Assembly (NCBI RefSeq): GCF_030815485.1
Contig: NZ_JAUSWV010000002.1
Coordinates: 2,728,001 to 2,792,000, forward strand
From: Streptomyces rishiriensis
GTDB lineage: Bacteria > Actinomycetota > Actinomycetes > Streptomycetales > Streptomycetaceae
Length of the DNA: 64,000 bases
Direction: 5' to 3'
Shown: piece by piece, positions 10,360 to 19,482 of the stretch
Numbering within the stretch: the first letter of the stretch is position 1
Layout of the letters: the number at the start of each line of letters is the position of its first letter
Program-made: the position numbers and the translations under genes
The notes under the pieces: generated by a model
The model's database searches: none
Seen by the model: only the letters and a program-made list of their open reading frames with translations
What the model was told of the DNA's origin: nothing

Positions 10360-11600
10360 GCACCGACGTGACCAAGAGCCCGGCGGCCGCGCCGCCCGGC
10401 AAGAGCGGCGGCCCGGCGGCCGGCGGCGGCCTGCTCCAGCTGGTGCTGGACGGCCTGCGCCGCAACATGCGCCAGTACGGCATGCTGATCGCGCTCGGCC
10501 TGATCGTCGCGCTCTTCGCGGTCTGGACCGACGGCGACCTGCTGCTGCCGCGCAACGTCTCCAACCTGGTTCTGCAGAACAGCTATGTGCTGATCCTCGC
10601 GATCGGCATGATGCTGGTGATCATCGCGGGCCACATCGACCTGTCGGTCGGTTCACTGACGGCGTTCATCGGCGCCTTCGCGGCCGTCCTGACGGTGCAG
10701 CACGAGGTGGCGTGGCCGGTCGCGGTGGTGCTGTGCCTGATCGTGGGCGCGGTCGCGGGGTCGGTGCAGGGCTTCTTCATCGCGTATCTCGGCATACCGT
10801 CGTTCATCGTCACCCTCGCCGGCATGCTGATCTTCCGCGGCATGACGGAGATCTTCCTCGAGGGCCAGACCCTCGGCCCGTTCCCGGACGGTCTTCAGAA
10901 GATGGGCAACGGCTTCCTCCCGGAGGCCGGTCCGACCACGAACTACCACAACATCACGCTGCTGCTGGGTCTCGCCGTGATCGTCATGGTGGTGCTCCAG
11001 GAGGTGCGTGACCGCAAGCGCCAGCAGGAGTTCTCGCTGGACGTCGTGCCGCGCAACCTGTTCCTGCTCAAGATCGTCGCCATCGTCGCCGCGGTGCTCA
11101 CCGTCACGATGCTGCTCGCCAGCTACAAGGGCGCGCCGATCATCCTGCTGGTCCTGGGCGCGCTGGTGGTCGGTTACGGCTACATCATGCGCAACGCCGT
11201 CTTCGGCCGCCACATCTACGCGATCGGCGGCAACCTGCCGGCCGCGAAGCTGTCCGGCGTCAAGGACAAGAAGGTCACCTTCCTCGTCTTCCTGAACATG
11301 GGCGCGCTGGCGGCCCTGGCGGGTCTCGTGGTCGCGGCCCGGCTGAACGCGGCCGGTCCCAAGGCGGGTCTGAACTTCGAACTCGAGGCGATCGCCTCGG
11401 CGTTCATCGGTGGCGCGTCCATGAGCGGCGGTGTCGGCACCGTCCTCGGCGCGATCATCGGTGGTCTCGTCCTCGGCGTGCTGAACAACGGCATGAACCT
11501 GCTCGGCGTCGGCAGCGACTGGCAGCAGGTCATCAAGGGCCTGGCGCTGCTCGCCGCGGTCGGTTTCGACGTCTGGAACAAGCGCAAGTCCGGTTCGTGA
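10356..11600 (+). CDS. gguB: Sugar ABC transporter permease (GguB/MmsB type)
   Basis: A 414-residue polytopic membrane protein of the BPD_transp_2 family, with about ten hydrophobic segments and the family motif HIDLSVGS in the first third. It forms the channel for the ChvE/GguA importer. A four-base ATGA overlap with the ATPase gene shows tight coupling. The N-terminal 25 residues are Gly/Ala/Pro-rich cytoplasmic sequence. A terminator follows 40 bases after the stop. Confidence 0.94.
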
Positions 11601-11642
11601 CCCGTCCGCAGGTCAGCACGGGTCCGTAGCTCAGGACAGGGA

Positions 11643-11671
11643 GGGCCCCGCCGGGAACGGCGGGGCCCTTT
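11643..11671 (+). terminator. Terminator of the chvE-gguA-gguB operon
   Basis: A ten-base-pair GC stem (11643-11652 with 11659-11668) closed by a GGGAAC loop and followed by TTT. It is a convincing intrinsic terminator 40 bases after the permease stop. Confidence 0.85.
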
Positions 11672-11869
11672 CCGCTCGGCCCCGGGCGGCACGGCCGCCA
11701 CGGTCACGGCGGCTTCACAGATACCCCACAAGTTCTTACCGATTCCTCAGCGGTTGAACAGCGCCACCCCAACCTTCGTATGTAAGGGCGGCCCGCGCTC
11801 CCCCGCGCGGGCCATCCAGTGACGACGGGCCCGGTCGTCCCCGCCGGGTCCGCCCCATACGGAGGTTCC

Positions 11870-13549
11870 ATGGCCGACAACGTCTCCTCGTTGTTCCGCA
11901 ACACCGCGGCGCACAGCCCGTCGATGGCGGCGCTGACGCGGGAGGGCGGCGAGGGTGTCGGCCCGGTGGACTTCTGTATCCCCTGCAACCCCTACTTCCC
12001 CACTCCGGCCATGATGGACACCATGGCAGCGCGGCTGCGGGACATCATCACGTACTACCCGAGCGGCGCCGACACGATCACGGCCGAACTGTGCAACCTG
12101 CTCCAGCTTCCGCCGCAGGCGGTGGCGATGGGCAACGGTTCGACCGAGCTCATCACCTGGATCGATCATCTGCTGGTCCGTGAGTCCCTCGCCGTCCCCG
12201 TCCCCACCTTCGGCCGCTGGACCGACCAGCCCATGGAGACCGGCAAGCGGGTCGACATGTTCCCGCTCCAGGAGTCCAGCGGCTTCGCCCTGGACCTCGC
12301 GCAGTACGCCGAGTTCATCCGGACCCGGGGCACCAGGGTCGCCGTCATCTGCAACCCGAACAACCCCGACGGCGGTTTCCTCCACAAGCACGCGCTCGTG
12401 CAATTCATGGACGCGATGGCCGACCTCGACCTGATCGTCATCGACGAGTCGTTCCTGGAGTTCGCGGACGCGGAGCAGGAACCGAGCGTCGTGCAGGAGG
12501 CGATGATCCGCCCGAACGTCATCGTGCTGCGCAGCCTCGGCAAGAACTTCGGCCTGCACGGCATCCGGTTCGGCTACATGGTCTCCAACCCGTCGCTCGC
12601 CGGCCGGGTCCGCTCGATGCTGCCGAAGTGGAACCTCAACGCCTTCGCCGAGTACGTGGTGTTCATGCTGAAGGAGCACGGCCCCGAGTACGCGCAGAGC
12701 CTGATGCAGGTGCGCCGGGACCGTCTCGACATGGCCAGTCAGCTCAGCGCCCTGCCCGGGCTGACCGTCTACCCCTCCCAGGGGAACTTCCTCTTCGTGC
12801 GCCTCCCCGTCGGCGCCGAGGGCACCGTGGTCCGTGACCGGCTGCTCGCCGAGCACCGCATCCTGGTCCGCGAGTGCGGCAACAAGATCGGTTCGTCCAG
12901 CCGCTTCCTGCGGCTCGTGGTGCGCCCCCAGGTGGACGTTCGTCGCCTGGTGTCCGGCCTGGAACAGGTGCTCTACGGGACCAGGAGGGGAGCCGCCGTG
13001 CCCGAGCTGAGCACCGCGAACAGCTACAGCTCGGGCACGCCGGCGGTGGACCGGCTGGTCACCAACGGGTCGGGCATGCCGGGCCTCGCCGCTCAGGCCA
13101 TGGGCATGGCGATGCCGGGGCTGGTCGCGGCCGCCCCGGCCGCCGCCCCGATGGCGATGCCCGTCCCCGCGATGGCCCCGCCGATGGCGCAGCCCACGCC
13201 GTCCGACGGCGCCGGGATGCCCATGCCGGCCGCGGCACAGGTCTTCCCGCAGTCGGTGCCCGCGCCGGCCCCGGCTCCCGTACCGGCCGCCGCTCCGCCG
13301 ATGGCACCGGCAGCCGCCATGTCACCGGCCGCGATGTCACCGGCCGCCATGACCCCCGCGGCGATGGCGCCCGCCATGGCTCAGGCGCCCGCCCCGCCGA
13401 TGGGCCCGACCCCGCCCGGCGTACCGGCCCGCGGCGGCCTCACGGCCGCTCAGGTACGGGGCACCAACGGCCTCTCCCCCGCCGCGGCGACCGGCTGGCC
13501 GAACGCCCAGAGCTGGCCGAACGCGGCGGGGATGGGACAGGCGGGATAG
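11870..13549 (+). CDS. HisC-like class I/II aminotransferase with Ala/Pro/Met-rich C-terminal extension
   Basis: A 559-residue protein whose first 380 residues form a histidinol-phosphate-aminotransferase-like PLP fold. The PLP lysine is Lys225 in RSLGKNFGLHGIRFGY, preceded by NPNNPDGG and VIDESFLEF. The last 160 residues (from about 400) are a low-complexity Ala/Pro/Met/Gly tail with repeated AAAP, MAPP and MSPAA units that no fold explains. The ATG at 11870 follows GGAGG. The reaction is not known; relatives transfer amino groups between alpha-amino and keto acids. It stands alone, convergent with the GH43 gene. Confidence 0.87.
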   Translation: MADNVSSLFRNTAAHSPSMAALTREGGEGVGPVDFCIPCNPYFPTPAMMDTMAARLRDIITYYPSGADTITAELCNLLQLPPQAVAMGNGSTELITWIDHLLVRESLAVPVPTFGRWTDQPMETGKRVDMFPLQESSGFALDLAQYAEFIRTRGTRVAVICNPNNPDGGFLHKHALVQFMDAMADLDLIVIDESFLEFADAEQEPSVVQEAMIRPNVIVLRSLGKNFGLHGIRFGYMVSNPSLAGRVRSMLPKWNLNAFAEYVVFMLKEHGPEYAQSLMQVRRDRLDMASQLSALPGLTVYPSQGNFLFVRLPVGAEGTVVRDRLLAEHRILVRECGNKIGSSSRFLRLVVRPQVDVRRLVSGLEQVLYGTRRGAAVPELSTANSYSSGTPAVDRLVTNGSGMPGLAAQAMGMAMPGLVAAAPAAAPMAMPVPAMAPPMAQPTPSDGAGMPMPAAAQVFPQSVPAPAPAPVPAAAPPMAPAAAMSPAAMSPAAMTPAAMAPAMAQAPAPPMGPTPPGVPARGGLTAAQVRGTNGLSPAAATGWPNAQSWPNAAGMGQAG

Positions 13550-13581
13550 GGCTTCGCGCGGGGCGCCCGCCCCGGACGACG

Positions 13582-13610
13582 GGCCGGCCGCACGGGGCGT
13601 CCGGCCGGCC
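13582..13610. terminator. Bidirectional hairpin between convergent genes
   Basis: A nine-base-pair perfect stem (GGCCGGCCG at 13582-13590 and its complement at 13602-13610) lies between the stops at 13549 and 13642. It probably serves both genes. Confidence 0.65.
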
Positions 13611-13641
13611 TGTGACCGCGACGGGGAACCCACCCCACCGC

Positions 13642-15075
13642 CTACACCGGCTCCAGCCTCCACTGCTGGCAGGCGTTGTTCAGCCAGGACCACTGACGCA
13701 CGTCGGCGGAGTCGGCGGCGGAGCAGTCGGCGACGTCGGCGACCTTGCCCGTGGCCTGGTTGACGATACGGACGTATCCGCTGTCGGTGGTGACGAAGCG
13801 GAAGCGCTGGCAGGTGTTGTTCAGCCAGGACCACTGACGCAGGTCGGCGCCGTCCGCGGTGGAACAGTCCGCGGTGTCCAGGACCTTGCCGGTGGCGACG
13901 TTCACCAGCCGGCTGGTGTCGTCGCCCTGGTCCTCGATCCGCCAGCGCTGGTTGGCGCCGCCGTTGCAGGTGTACTGCTGGACGTTGGCGCCGTCCGCCG
14001 TCGAACCGCCCGCCACGTCGAGGCACTTGCCGCTGTTGCGGTTGGTGATCCGGTAGGTGGCGGCGGTGGCCGACGGTTCGCCGGAGGGCCCGCTGCCGGC
14101 CGAGCCCAGTGCCACGGGCGTGCCCAGGTCGGGGGTGCCGTCGGCGTTCCAGGTGAACTTCTGCGCCCGGGTCGTACGGCCGTTGTCGCAACCGTCCGAG
14201 GCCGAGTCGTTGGCGTGGTACACGATCCAGTTCTCGGTGCCGTCCGGCGAGCTGAAGAAGCCGTTGTGGCCGGGACCGTAGACGCCGGCCGAGTCGTTCC
14301 GCTGGAAGACCGGCGTGGGGTTCTTCGTCCAGGACGACGCCGCGAGCGGGTCTGAACCGGTGAGGGTGAGCCGGCCGAGTTTGTAGTCGGGGGTCCAGCA
14401 GCCGCTCGCCGAATAGACCAGGAACGTCCTGCCGCCGCGTTGCAGGATCTCCGGGCCTTCGTTGACCGAACCTCCCGAGGTCTCCCAGGAGTTGGTCGGT
14501 GTGGAGATGGTCGAGAAGCCGGTGGCCAGGGTGTACGGGTTGGACATCCGGGCCGCCACGAGGTTCTGCGTCCCGCCGGCGGCGCTGCCGAACAGGTAGA
14601 GCGAGCCGTTGATGGTGGCGACCGTCGGATCCAGCATCCAGGCGGAGTTGAGCTGGTTGCGGTAGCTGTACGGGCCCGTCGGGTCGGCGCCCGCGCTCTC
14701 CAGGACGTGCGTGCGCTGCGTCGGGTTGTAGTCGGAGACGTTCTGTCCGGCGACGTAGTACAGGTACCAGCGGCCGTTGAGGAAGTGGATCTCGGGCGCC
14801 CAGATGTTGCAGCACCGCGAGGCGGCGTCCCCGGTCCACACCTGGATGTTCGGCGCGGTGGCGAGTCCCGCGAGGGTGGCGGACTTGCGCATGGTGATGA
14901 CGTTCGTCCAACTCGTCGTGACGAGGTAGTAGTTGCCGTCGTAGTACGAGATCCAGGGGTCGGCGCCCTTCTGCGCCTTGATCGGGTTGGTGACGGTGGC
15001 CGCGCTCGCGGAGGGCTGGCCGATCGCCAGGGCGAGCAGCAGCGCGGCCAGCAGGGTCAGTAGGCGACGGGCCAT
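13642..15075 (-). CDS. Secreted GH43 alpha-L-arabinofuranosidase with ricin-type lectin domain
   Basis: A 477-residue exported enzyme. The signal peptide (MARRLLTLLAALLLALA...ASA) precedes a five-bladed GH43 domain with the expected acids: Asp in GADPWISYY, Asp in LDPTVATI and Glu in NEGPEIL. A Ser/Pro linker leads to a ricin-B/CBM13 domain with three QxW-type repeats (VQQYTCNGGANQRW, LRQWSWLNNTCQRF, VRQWSWLNNACQQW), which would bind polysaccharide. Its ATG lies inside the 3' end of the endo-arabinanase gene (19-base overlap), so the two enzymes are made together to debranch and cut arabinan. Confidence 0.9.
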   Translation of the reverse strand: MARRLLTLLAALLLALAIGQPSASAATVTNPIKAQKGADPWISYYDGNYYLVTTSWTNVITMRKSATLAGLATAPNIQVWTGDAASRCCNIWAPEIHFLNGRWYLYYVAGQNVSDYNPTQRTHVLESAGADPTGPYSYRNQLNSAWMLDPTVATINGSLYLFGSAAGGTQNLVAARMSNPYTLATGFSTISTPTNSWETSGGSVNEGPEILQRGGRTFLVYSASGCWTPDYKLGRLTLTGSDPLAASSWTKNPTPVFQRNDSAGVYGPGHNGFFSSPDGTENWIVYHANDSASDGCDNGRTTRAQKFTWNADGTPDLGTPVALGSAGSGPSGEPSATAATYRITNRNSGKCLDVAGGSTADGANVQQYTCNGGANQRWRIEDQGDDTSRLVNVATGKVLDTADCSTADGADLRQWSWLNNTCQRFRFVTTDSGYVRIVNQATGKVADVADCSAADSADVRQWSWLNNACQQWRLEPV

Positions 15076-16076
15076 CCGCTGCTCCAGTTCAAGAGGTTGA
15101 TGCCGAGTCGGGGGGTGCCGTTGTCGTTGCCGTCGTAGTAGTGGTAGACGATCAGGTCGCCGTCGGTGTCGTGCAGGATCGACTGGCCGCCGGGGCCGAT
15201 GACGCTGCCGTGCGACTCCAGGACGGGCGTGCCGCCGTTGTTCGTCATCGCGACGCCGCTCTTGTCGTAGTACGGCCCGGTGACGGCGGTGGCGCGGCCC
15301 ACCTTGACCTTGTAGGTCGAGCTGGTGCCGGCGCAGCAGGTGTCGTACGAGGCGAAGAGGTAGTAGTAGCCACCGCGCTTCACGATGTAGGGCGCCTCCA
15401 CGGCCTTGGTCCCGGTGGGGCGGGAGGCGATCGAGCGCCGGGCGGTGTCGGACGTGAGCTGCTTGCCGGTGGACGGATCGATCCGGATCATCTTGATCCC
15501 CGTCCACCAGCTCCCGAACGACAGCCACCACTTGCCGTCGTCGTCCACGAAGAGGTTCGGGTCGATGGCGTTGTAGTCGCTGGACGTGGTGGAGGTGTAG
15601 ACGGCGCCGTAGTCCGTCCAGGAGCCGGGGAGTCCGGTGCTCGAACCGGCCAGTCCGATGGCCGACTTGTTGGACCCGAAGGTGGAGACGGCGTAGTACA
15701 TCAGGTACTTGCCGCCCTGGTACGAGATGTCGGGCGCCCAGGCCTCGGTGGTGCCGTAGGAGGACCACCAGCCCGGCCGGGTGGAGAAGGCGTCGCCGCC
15801 CGCGCTGAACGCGATCCGGTCGGTGGAGGTGCGGTAGGACAGGCCGCCGCCGGTGGCGTAGAGGAGGTAGCGGCCGGCCGAGGTGCGGATCATCGTCGGG
15901 TCGTGCACGACCGTGGAACCGGTGACCGTGCCGGGGTTGGGGTACGCGGAGGCGGTGGAGGGCACCAGGGCGAGCAGGACCGCCGCCGGGACGGCGAGCA
16001 GCGCGGCCCTGCGGGGCGTGCGAGGGGCGTGGGGCGCTCGAGACGTGTGGGGCGTGCGAGAGTTCGTGCGGCTCAT
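15057..16076 (-). CDS. Secreted GH43 arabinan endo-1,5-alpha-L-arabinanase
   Basis: A 339-residue exported enzyme that cuts the alpha-1,5-linked arabinan backbone. The long signal peptide (basic first 22 residues, then AALLAVPAAVLLALVPSTASA) is followed by a GH43 five-bladed propeller with the catalytic Asp in VVHDPTMI, the modulating Asp in NAIDPNLF and the acid Glu in KAVEAPYIV. It heads a two-gene operon with the arabinofuranosidase. The promoter at 16143-16171 and a perfect-armed operator at 16104-16121 lie upstream, the best example of the regulon element in the window. Confidence 0.92.
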   Translation of the reverse strand: MSRTNSRTPHTSRAPHAPRTPRRAALLAVPAAVLLALVPSTASAYPNPGTVTGSTVVHDPTMIRTSAGRYLLYATGGGLSYRTSTDRIAFSAGGDAFSTRPGWWSSYGTTEAWAPDISYQGGKYLMYYAVSTFGSNKSAIGLAGSSTGLPGSWTDYGAVYTSTTSSDYNAIDPNLFVDDDGKWWLSFGSWWTGIKMIRIDPSTGKQLTSDTARRSIASRPTGTKAVEAPYIVKRGGYYYLFASYDTCCAGTSSTYKVKVGRATAVTGPYYDKSGVAMTNNGGTPVLESHGSVIGPGGQSILHDTDGDLIVYHYYDGNDNGTPRLGINLLNWSSGWPVAY

Positions 16077-16103
16077 GCGGACGCTCCTTCAGTGGGGTTT
16101 CGC

Positions 16104-16121
16104 TGTTCGTGATACCGAACA
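16104..16121. promoter_or_regulatory. Putative IclR-type operator, site 4 (perfect arms)
   Basis: TGTTCG TGATAC CGAACA, a perfect inverted repeat of six-base arms around six bases. It lies between the minus-strand promoter at 16143-16171 and the endo-arabinanase start at 16076, a position suited to repression. Confidence 0.65.
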
Positions 16122-16142
16122 GCGGTCGCGTCGTCGGACGGG

Positions 16143-16171
16143 ACCGTAGAGTCGAACCCCTTGCGCGTCAA
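16143..16171 (-). promoter_or_regulatory. Promoter of the arabinanase operon
   Basis: Read on the minus strand: TTGACG (complement of 16166-16171), 17 bases, TACGGT (complement of 16143-16148). The same two hexamers at the same spacing occur before the oligosaccharide transporter at 25919-25947, and both are followed by the 18-bp operator element. Confidence 0.65.
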
Positions 16172-16206
16172 TGGTCCGCGCGCGCACCCGAAAGTGTTCG
16201 AGAAAC

Positions 16207-16242
16207 GGCGACACCCCCCGCGAACCGGCGGGAGGTGTCGCC
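16207..16242. terminator. Stable hairpin in divergent spacer
   Basis: GGCGACACC at 16207-16215 pairs with GGTGTCGCC at 16234-16242, with further inner pairing. It lies between the divergent arabinanase and dioxygenase promoters; it may insulate them or be part of the dioxygenase leader. Confidence 0.45.
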
Positions 16243-16338
16243 ACGATGTCGGCACTTGCCCGGCAAGCACCTTGACGGCATCTCATTTTGCCGAACTGAC
16301 AGCCTGCCGACAGAAAGAGTTCCTACGGTGTCGTGCCC

Positions 16339-17106
16339 ATGACAGACACCTCAGATGCGCGCCCCTCGGTCGCGCGCCGTACCGTACTCGTCGCCTCGGG
16401 CGCGACCGCAGCGGCCCTGGCCGTAGGCGCCGCTGCCACGCCCGAGGCCCCCACCGCCGACGCCGCCGACACCGCCCCCGTCGCCGCCGCGGCCGTCTGC
16501 ACCCTCACCAAGGAGATGACCGAAGGCCCCTACTACCTCGACGGACAGTACGTCCGCGCCAACGTCACGGAGGGCAAGGCGGGCATCCCGCTGAAGCTCA
16601 CCCTCACAGTCGTCGACGACGACACGTGCGTGCCTCTCCCCAACGCCCTCGTGGAGATCTGGCACTGCGACGCCCTCGGCGAGTACTCCGGCTTCGTCGG
16701 CAACAACGGCCACAACGAACCGGACAGCGGCACCTTCCTGCGCGGCGGAGTCCTCACCGACTCCGGCGGCGTCGCCGCGATCACCTCGGTCTACCCGGGC
16801 TGGTACCGGGGCCGCTGCGTCCACATCCACGTCAAGGTGCACACCGACGTCACTCTGACCTCGGACGGCTCCTTCACCGGAGGCCAGGAACTCCACACCG
16901 GACAGCTCTTCTTCAACGAGACGATCACGACGGCCGTCGCGAAGGTCTCGCCGTACTCGACCAACACGGTCACCCGCACCACCCTCGCCCAGGACTCCAT
17001 CTACGACGAGGGAGGCGCCGCTTCGGGCCTGCTGACCCTGACGGCCCTGGGCAGCTCGACGTCCTCCGGCTACGCGGGGACGCTCACCCTCGGGGTCGAG
17101 CGCTGA
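16339..17106 (+). CDS. Tat-exported intradiol ring-cleavage dioxygenase
   Basis: A 255-residue protein with a twin-arginine signal (ARRTVLVASGATAAALA), then the intradiol dioxygenase fold: EGPYYLDGQYVRANVTEG, ALVEIWHCDALGEYSGF, FLRGGVLTD and YPGWYRGRCVHIHVKVH. These supply the two Tyr and two His ligands of the ferric iron. The family normally cleaves catechol or protocatechuate; extracellular Streptomyces members act on aromatic compounds derived from lignocellulose. The ATG at 16339 is preferred to a GTG six bases earlier, though no strong ribosome site decides it. It runs divergent to the arabinanases and convergent with the ATPase-like gene at 17152. Confidence 0.9.
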   Translation: MTDTSDARPSVARRTVLVASGATAAALAVGAAATPEAPTADAADTAPVAAAAVCTLTKEMTEGPYYLDGQYVRANVTEGKAGIPLKLTLTVVDDDTCVPLPNALVEIWHCDALGEYSGFVGNNGHNEPDSGTFLRGGVLTDSGGVAAITSVYPGWYRGRCVHIHVKVHTDVTLTSDGSFTGGQELHTGQLFFNETITTAVAKVSPYSTNTVTRTTLAQDSIYDEGGAASGLLTLTALGSSTSSGYAGTLTLGVER

Positions 17107-17151
17107 CCGCCACCACCTGACCCCTCCCGCGTCCGACCGGGCGTCACCGCA

Positions 17152-17685
17152 TCACGGTGGCGTCCGGTCGGCATGCCGGAGGGCGGTACGCAGGGCCGCC
17201 CCCTCCGAAAGCGACAACCTCCTCGCCAGGACGAGCCAGTTGGGCACGTCGACCTCCGCGCGCACGGTCTTGCCCGGCGGCGGCTCCCGGTCCAGCACCT
17301 CCCATCGGGCGGCGAGCGCGTCGACGAGGAGCAACCCACGGCCGGCCTCGCCGAGGGGGTGCGGGGCGGGAACGGCGCCGGGACCGGGCGGGCGGGGCCC
17401 ACTGCGCGTGTCGGTGACCTCGACCCGGACACTTCCGGGCGGGAAGGAGAGCCGCAGCTCGAAATCCCGTCCCGGCACCCGCCCGTGCGTCACGGCGTTG
17501 GCGGCCAGTTCTCCGACGATCACCGCGACGGTGTCGGAGACCTCCGCCCCGTACGGGATGCCCCAGGCGTGGAGCTGGTTCTGCGCGAGGCGCCTCGCCA
17601 GGCGGGCGCCGCGCGGGGTCGCGCTGAGGCGCTGGGTGAACACACGTACGGTGACCGGCGGTCGAAGACCGGGGCGTGCTGTCAT
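17152..17685 (-). CDS. HATPase_c anti-sigma-type ATP-binding protein
   Basis: A 177-residue GHKL-fold protein (RsbW/SpoIIAB-like). The N-box (VIVGELAANAVTHG) and G-box (GEAGRGLLLVDALAARW) are visible. The start at 17685 is inferred from a methionine just before the conserved domain; upstream in-frame residues look non-coding. In Streptomyces such proteins commonly sit beside an XRE-DUF5753 regulator and a DUF397 protein, as here, where they run divergently. Confidence 0.8.
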   Translation of the reverse strand: MTARPGLRPPVTVRVFTQRLSATPRGARLARRLAQNQLHAWGIPYGAEVSDTVAVIVGELAANAVTHGRVPGRDFELRLSFPPGSVRVEVTDTRSGPRPPGPGAVPAPHPLGEAGRGLLLVDALAARWEVLDREPPPGKTVRAEVDVPNWLVLARRLSLSEGAALRTALRHADRTPP

Positions 17686-17812
17686 GGGGCCAATGTGGCG
17701 GACGCGGAGACCGAACCGCCAGGTCGCGGCCGCGTACGCCGCCGAAGCGTACGCGGTGACGGACTGGACAGTACCGGTCACCGGCCGTGACCATGGGCCG
17801 CAGGAGGTGACC

Positions 17813-18633
17813 ATGGCGGTCGACGGTGAGCCCGAGTCGTCGGACAGCATGCGCACGTTCGGGGCGGTGGTCCAGGCGTTGCGCGTGCATCACGGGCTGA
17901 GCAGGGAGGACTTCGGCAGCCGGGTGGGCTTCTCCAAACACACCGTGGCATCCGTGGAGTTGGGCCGGAGGATGCCGGACGAGGACTTCGTCGAGGCGGC
18001 CGAGGGGGCACTGGGGAACACGGGCGCGCTGAGGAGCGCGGCGGGATTCCTGGAACGGCAGCCGGGACTGGCGTCCTGGTTCCGACGGTGGGCGGGGCTG
18101 GAGAAGACGGCGATCACGCTCTTCAACTACGAATGCCGCATGATCCCAGGCCTCCTGCAGACCGAGGCCTACGCACGCCAGTTGTTCGCGGACGAGCTGC
18201 CACCACTGAGCGACGAGCAGATCGAGGCCAACTGGAGTGCGCGGGCCGAACGCCAGCGGCTACTGCGGGAGCGGCCGAACACCGCCTTCAGCTTCATCAT
18301 CGAGGAGCAGGTGTTCAGGCGACGAACCGGCGGAACCGAGGTGACCCGCGGCGCAGTCGAACACCTGCTGTGGTAGGCGAGTTGCGCAACGTCGCGATGC
18401 AGATTGTGCCGATGGTCCAGACGTCGCATGCAGGGCTGCACGGCCCCATCGCGTTGCTGGAAACCCCGCAGCACCGGTGGTTCGGATACAGCGAGGGCCA
18501 GGAAAGCGGAACGTTCATTTCCGACCCGAAAGCAATCAGCGTGCTCCAGGCCCGGTATGCCAGGATGCGTTCACAGGCTCTCACCATCCAGGACTCGATG
18601 GGCCTGCTGGAACGGATGCGAGGGGACCTATGA
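17813..18633 (+). pseudogene. XRE-family DUF5753 regulator interrupted by a one-base frameshift
   Basis: The N-terminal helix-turn-helix (LRVHHGLSREDFGSRVGFSKHTVASVELGR) and the first half of the DUF5753 domain read from the ATG at 17813, which has an excellent AGGAGGTGA ribosome site. This frame stops at 18376 after EHLLW. The rest of the domain (VGELRNVAMQIVPMVQTSHAGLHG... ending LLERMRGDL) continues in another frame from about 18373 to 18633. A single base is missing after CTGCTG at about 18370. The full-length product would be about 273 aa, normal for the family, so this is either a recent inactivation or a sequencing error. Confidence 0.85.
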
Positions 18634-18812
18634 GCACGCCCGAACTGACCTGGTTCAAGAGCAGTTACAGCAGCGGCTCCGGTGACAACTGCGTCGAGGT
18701 CGCCACCCGCCCCGCCCGGGTCCACGTCCGTGACTCCAAGGACAGGACGGGGCCCCAGCTCGCCCTCTCCCCCGCCGCGTGGGCCGACTTCGTGGCCCAC
18801 GCGGCGAGGTGA
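18630..18812 (+). CDS. DUF397 small protein
   Basis: A 60-residue protein with the DUF397 pattern LTWFKSSYSSGSGDNCVEVA...VRDSKDRTGPQL...AWADFVAHA. Its ATG overlaps the stop of the XRE gene by four bases. DUF397 proteins accompany XRE-DUF5753 regulators in Streptomyces (the BldB/WhiJ-like group) and are thought to modulate them; the exact target is not known. Confidence 0.88.
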   Translation: MSTPELTWFKSSYSSGSGDNCVEVATRPARVHVRDSKDRTGPQLALSPAAWADFVAHAAR

Positions 18813-18826
18813 CCCCGAGGCCGGGG
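18813..18826. terminator. Short hairpin between convergent genes
   Basis: CCCCG-AGGC-CGGGG sits directly at the stop of the DUF397 gene and before the stop of the convergent DUF4360 gene. It is a small GC-rich stem without a U-tract. Confidence 0.4.
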
Positions 18827-18831
18827 CGGGC

Positions 18832-19482
18832 TCACTTGGCCGGGCACTCCTTCCAGGCCATGTGGTAGACGGTGCTGATGTCGCCGTCCGTCGAGTCCAT
18901 CGTCATGAAGCTGACCCGGGACGGGGACGAGGTGCCCGCGTTGACCCGGATCTCGGTGTTGATGTTGAAGTTGCGCTGGACTCCGCAGGGCGCGTAGACC
19001 AGGTTGGCCCAGTCGGTGGTGTCGGTCGCCTGCCAGTTGTCGTTGAACGCGCCGTTGAAGGTGTGGTTCTTGAACACCGTCTGCGACGAGCCCTGGAAGT
19101 AGTACGAGGCCCGCTGCACGGCGTTCGCGCCGGACTGGAGCGAGGCGAAACCGCGGTAGTCCGCCTGCGCGATGGCGTACGTGAAGCCCGACGGGACATG
19201 AACGACCAGGTTGAGCTGGCAGTTCTTGCGGAAGGCCGTGGGGTTGGAGCCCCCGCCCACCTGGGCCAGGTAGTCGCTGTAGGTCACAGTGAAGGCGGTG
19301 TTGTCCTCGGAGACGGCGACCGCCGCCGTACCCGCGGGACAGCCGGAGCCGTTCACCGTGGCCACGTTGATGACGATCTTGTCCGGGGGCGGGTCGATGA
19401 ACCCCGAGGACGGGTTGTGCGCCGGTACCGCGGCGGTGACGAGAGCGGCGACAGCGCCACCCAGGAGCAGCCCACTTGCCAT
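18832..19482 (-). CDS. Secreted DUF4360 protein
   Basis: A 216-residue exported protein. The short signal peptide (MASGLLLGGAVAALVTAAVPA) precedes a DUF4360 domain (DKIVINVATVNGSGCPAGTAAVAVSEDNTAFTVTYSDY and a C-terminal CGVQRNFNINTEIRV). Cysteines at the start and end of the domain probably form disulphides. The function of the family is unknown. The ATG at 19482 follows AAGGGGAG. Confidence 0.85.
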   Translation of the reverse strand: MASGLLLGGAVAALVTAAVPAHNPSSGFIDPPPDKIVINVATVNGSGCPAGTAAVAVSEDNTAFTVTYSDYLAQVGGGSNPTAFRKNCQLNLVVHVPSGFTYAIAQADYRGFASLQSGANAVQRASYYFQGSSQTVFKNHTFNGAFNDNWQATDTTDWANLVYAPCGVQRNFNINTEIRVNAGTSSPSRVSFMTMDSTDGDISTVYHMAWKECPAK

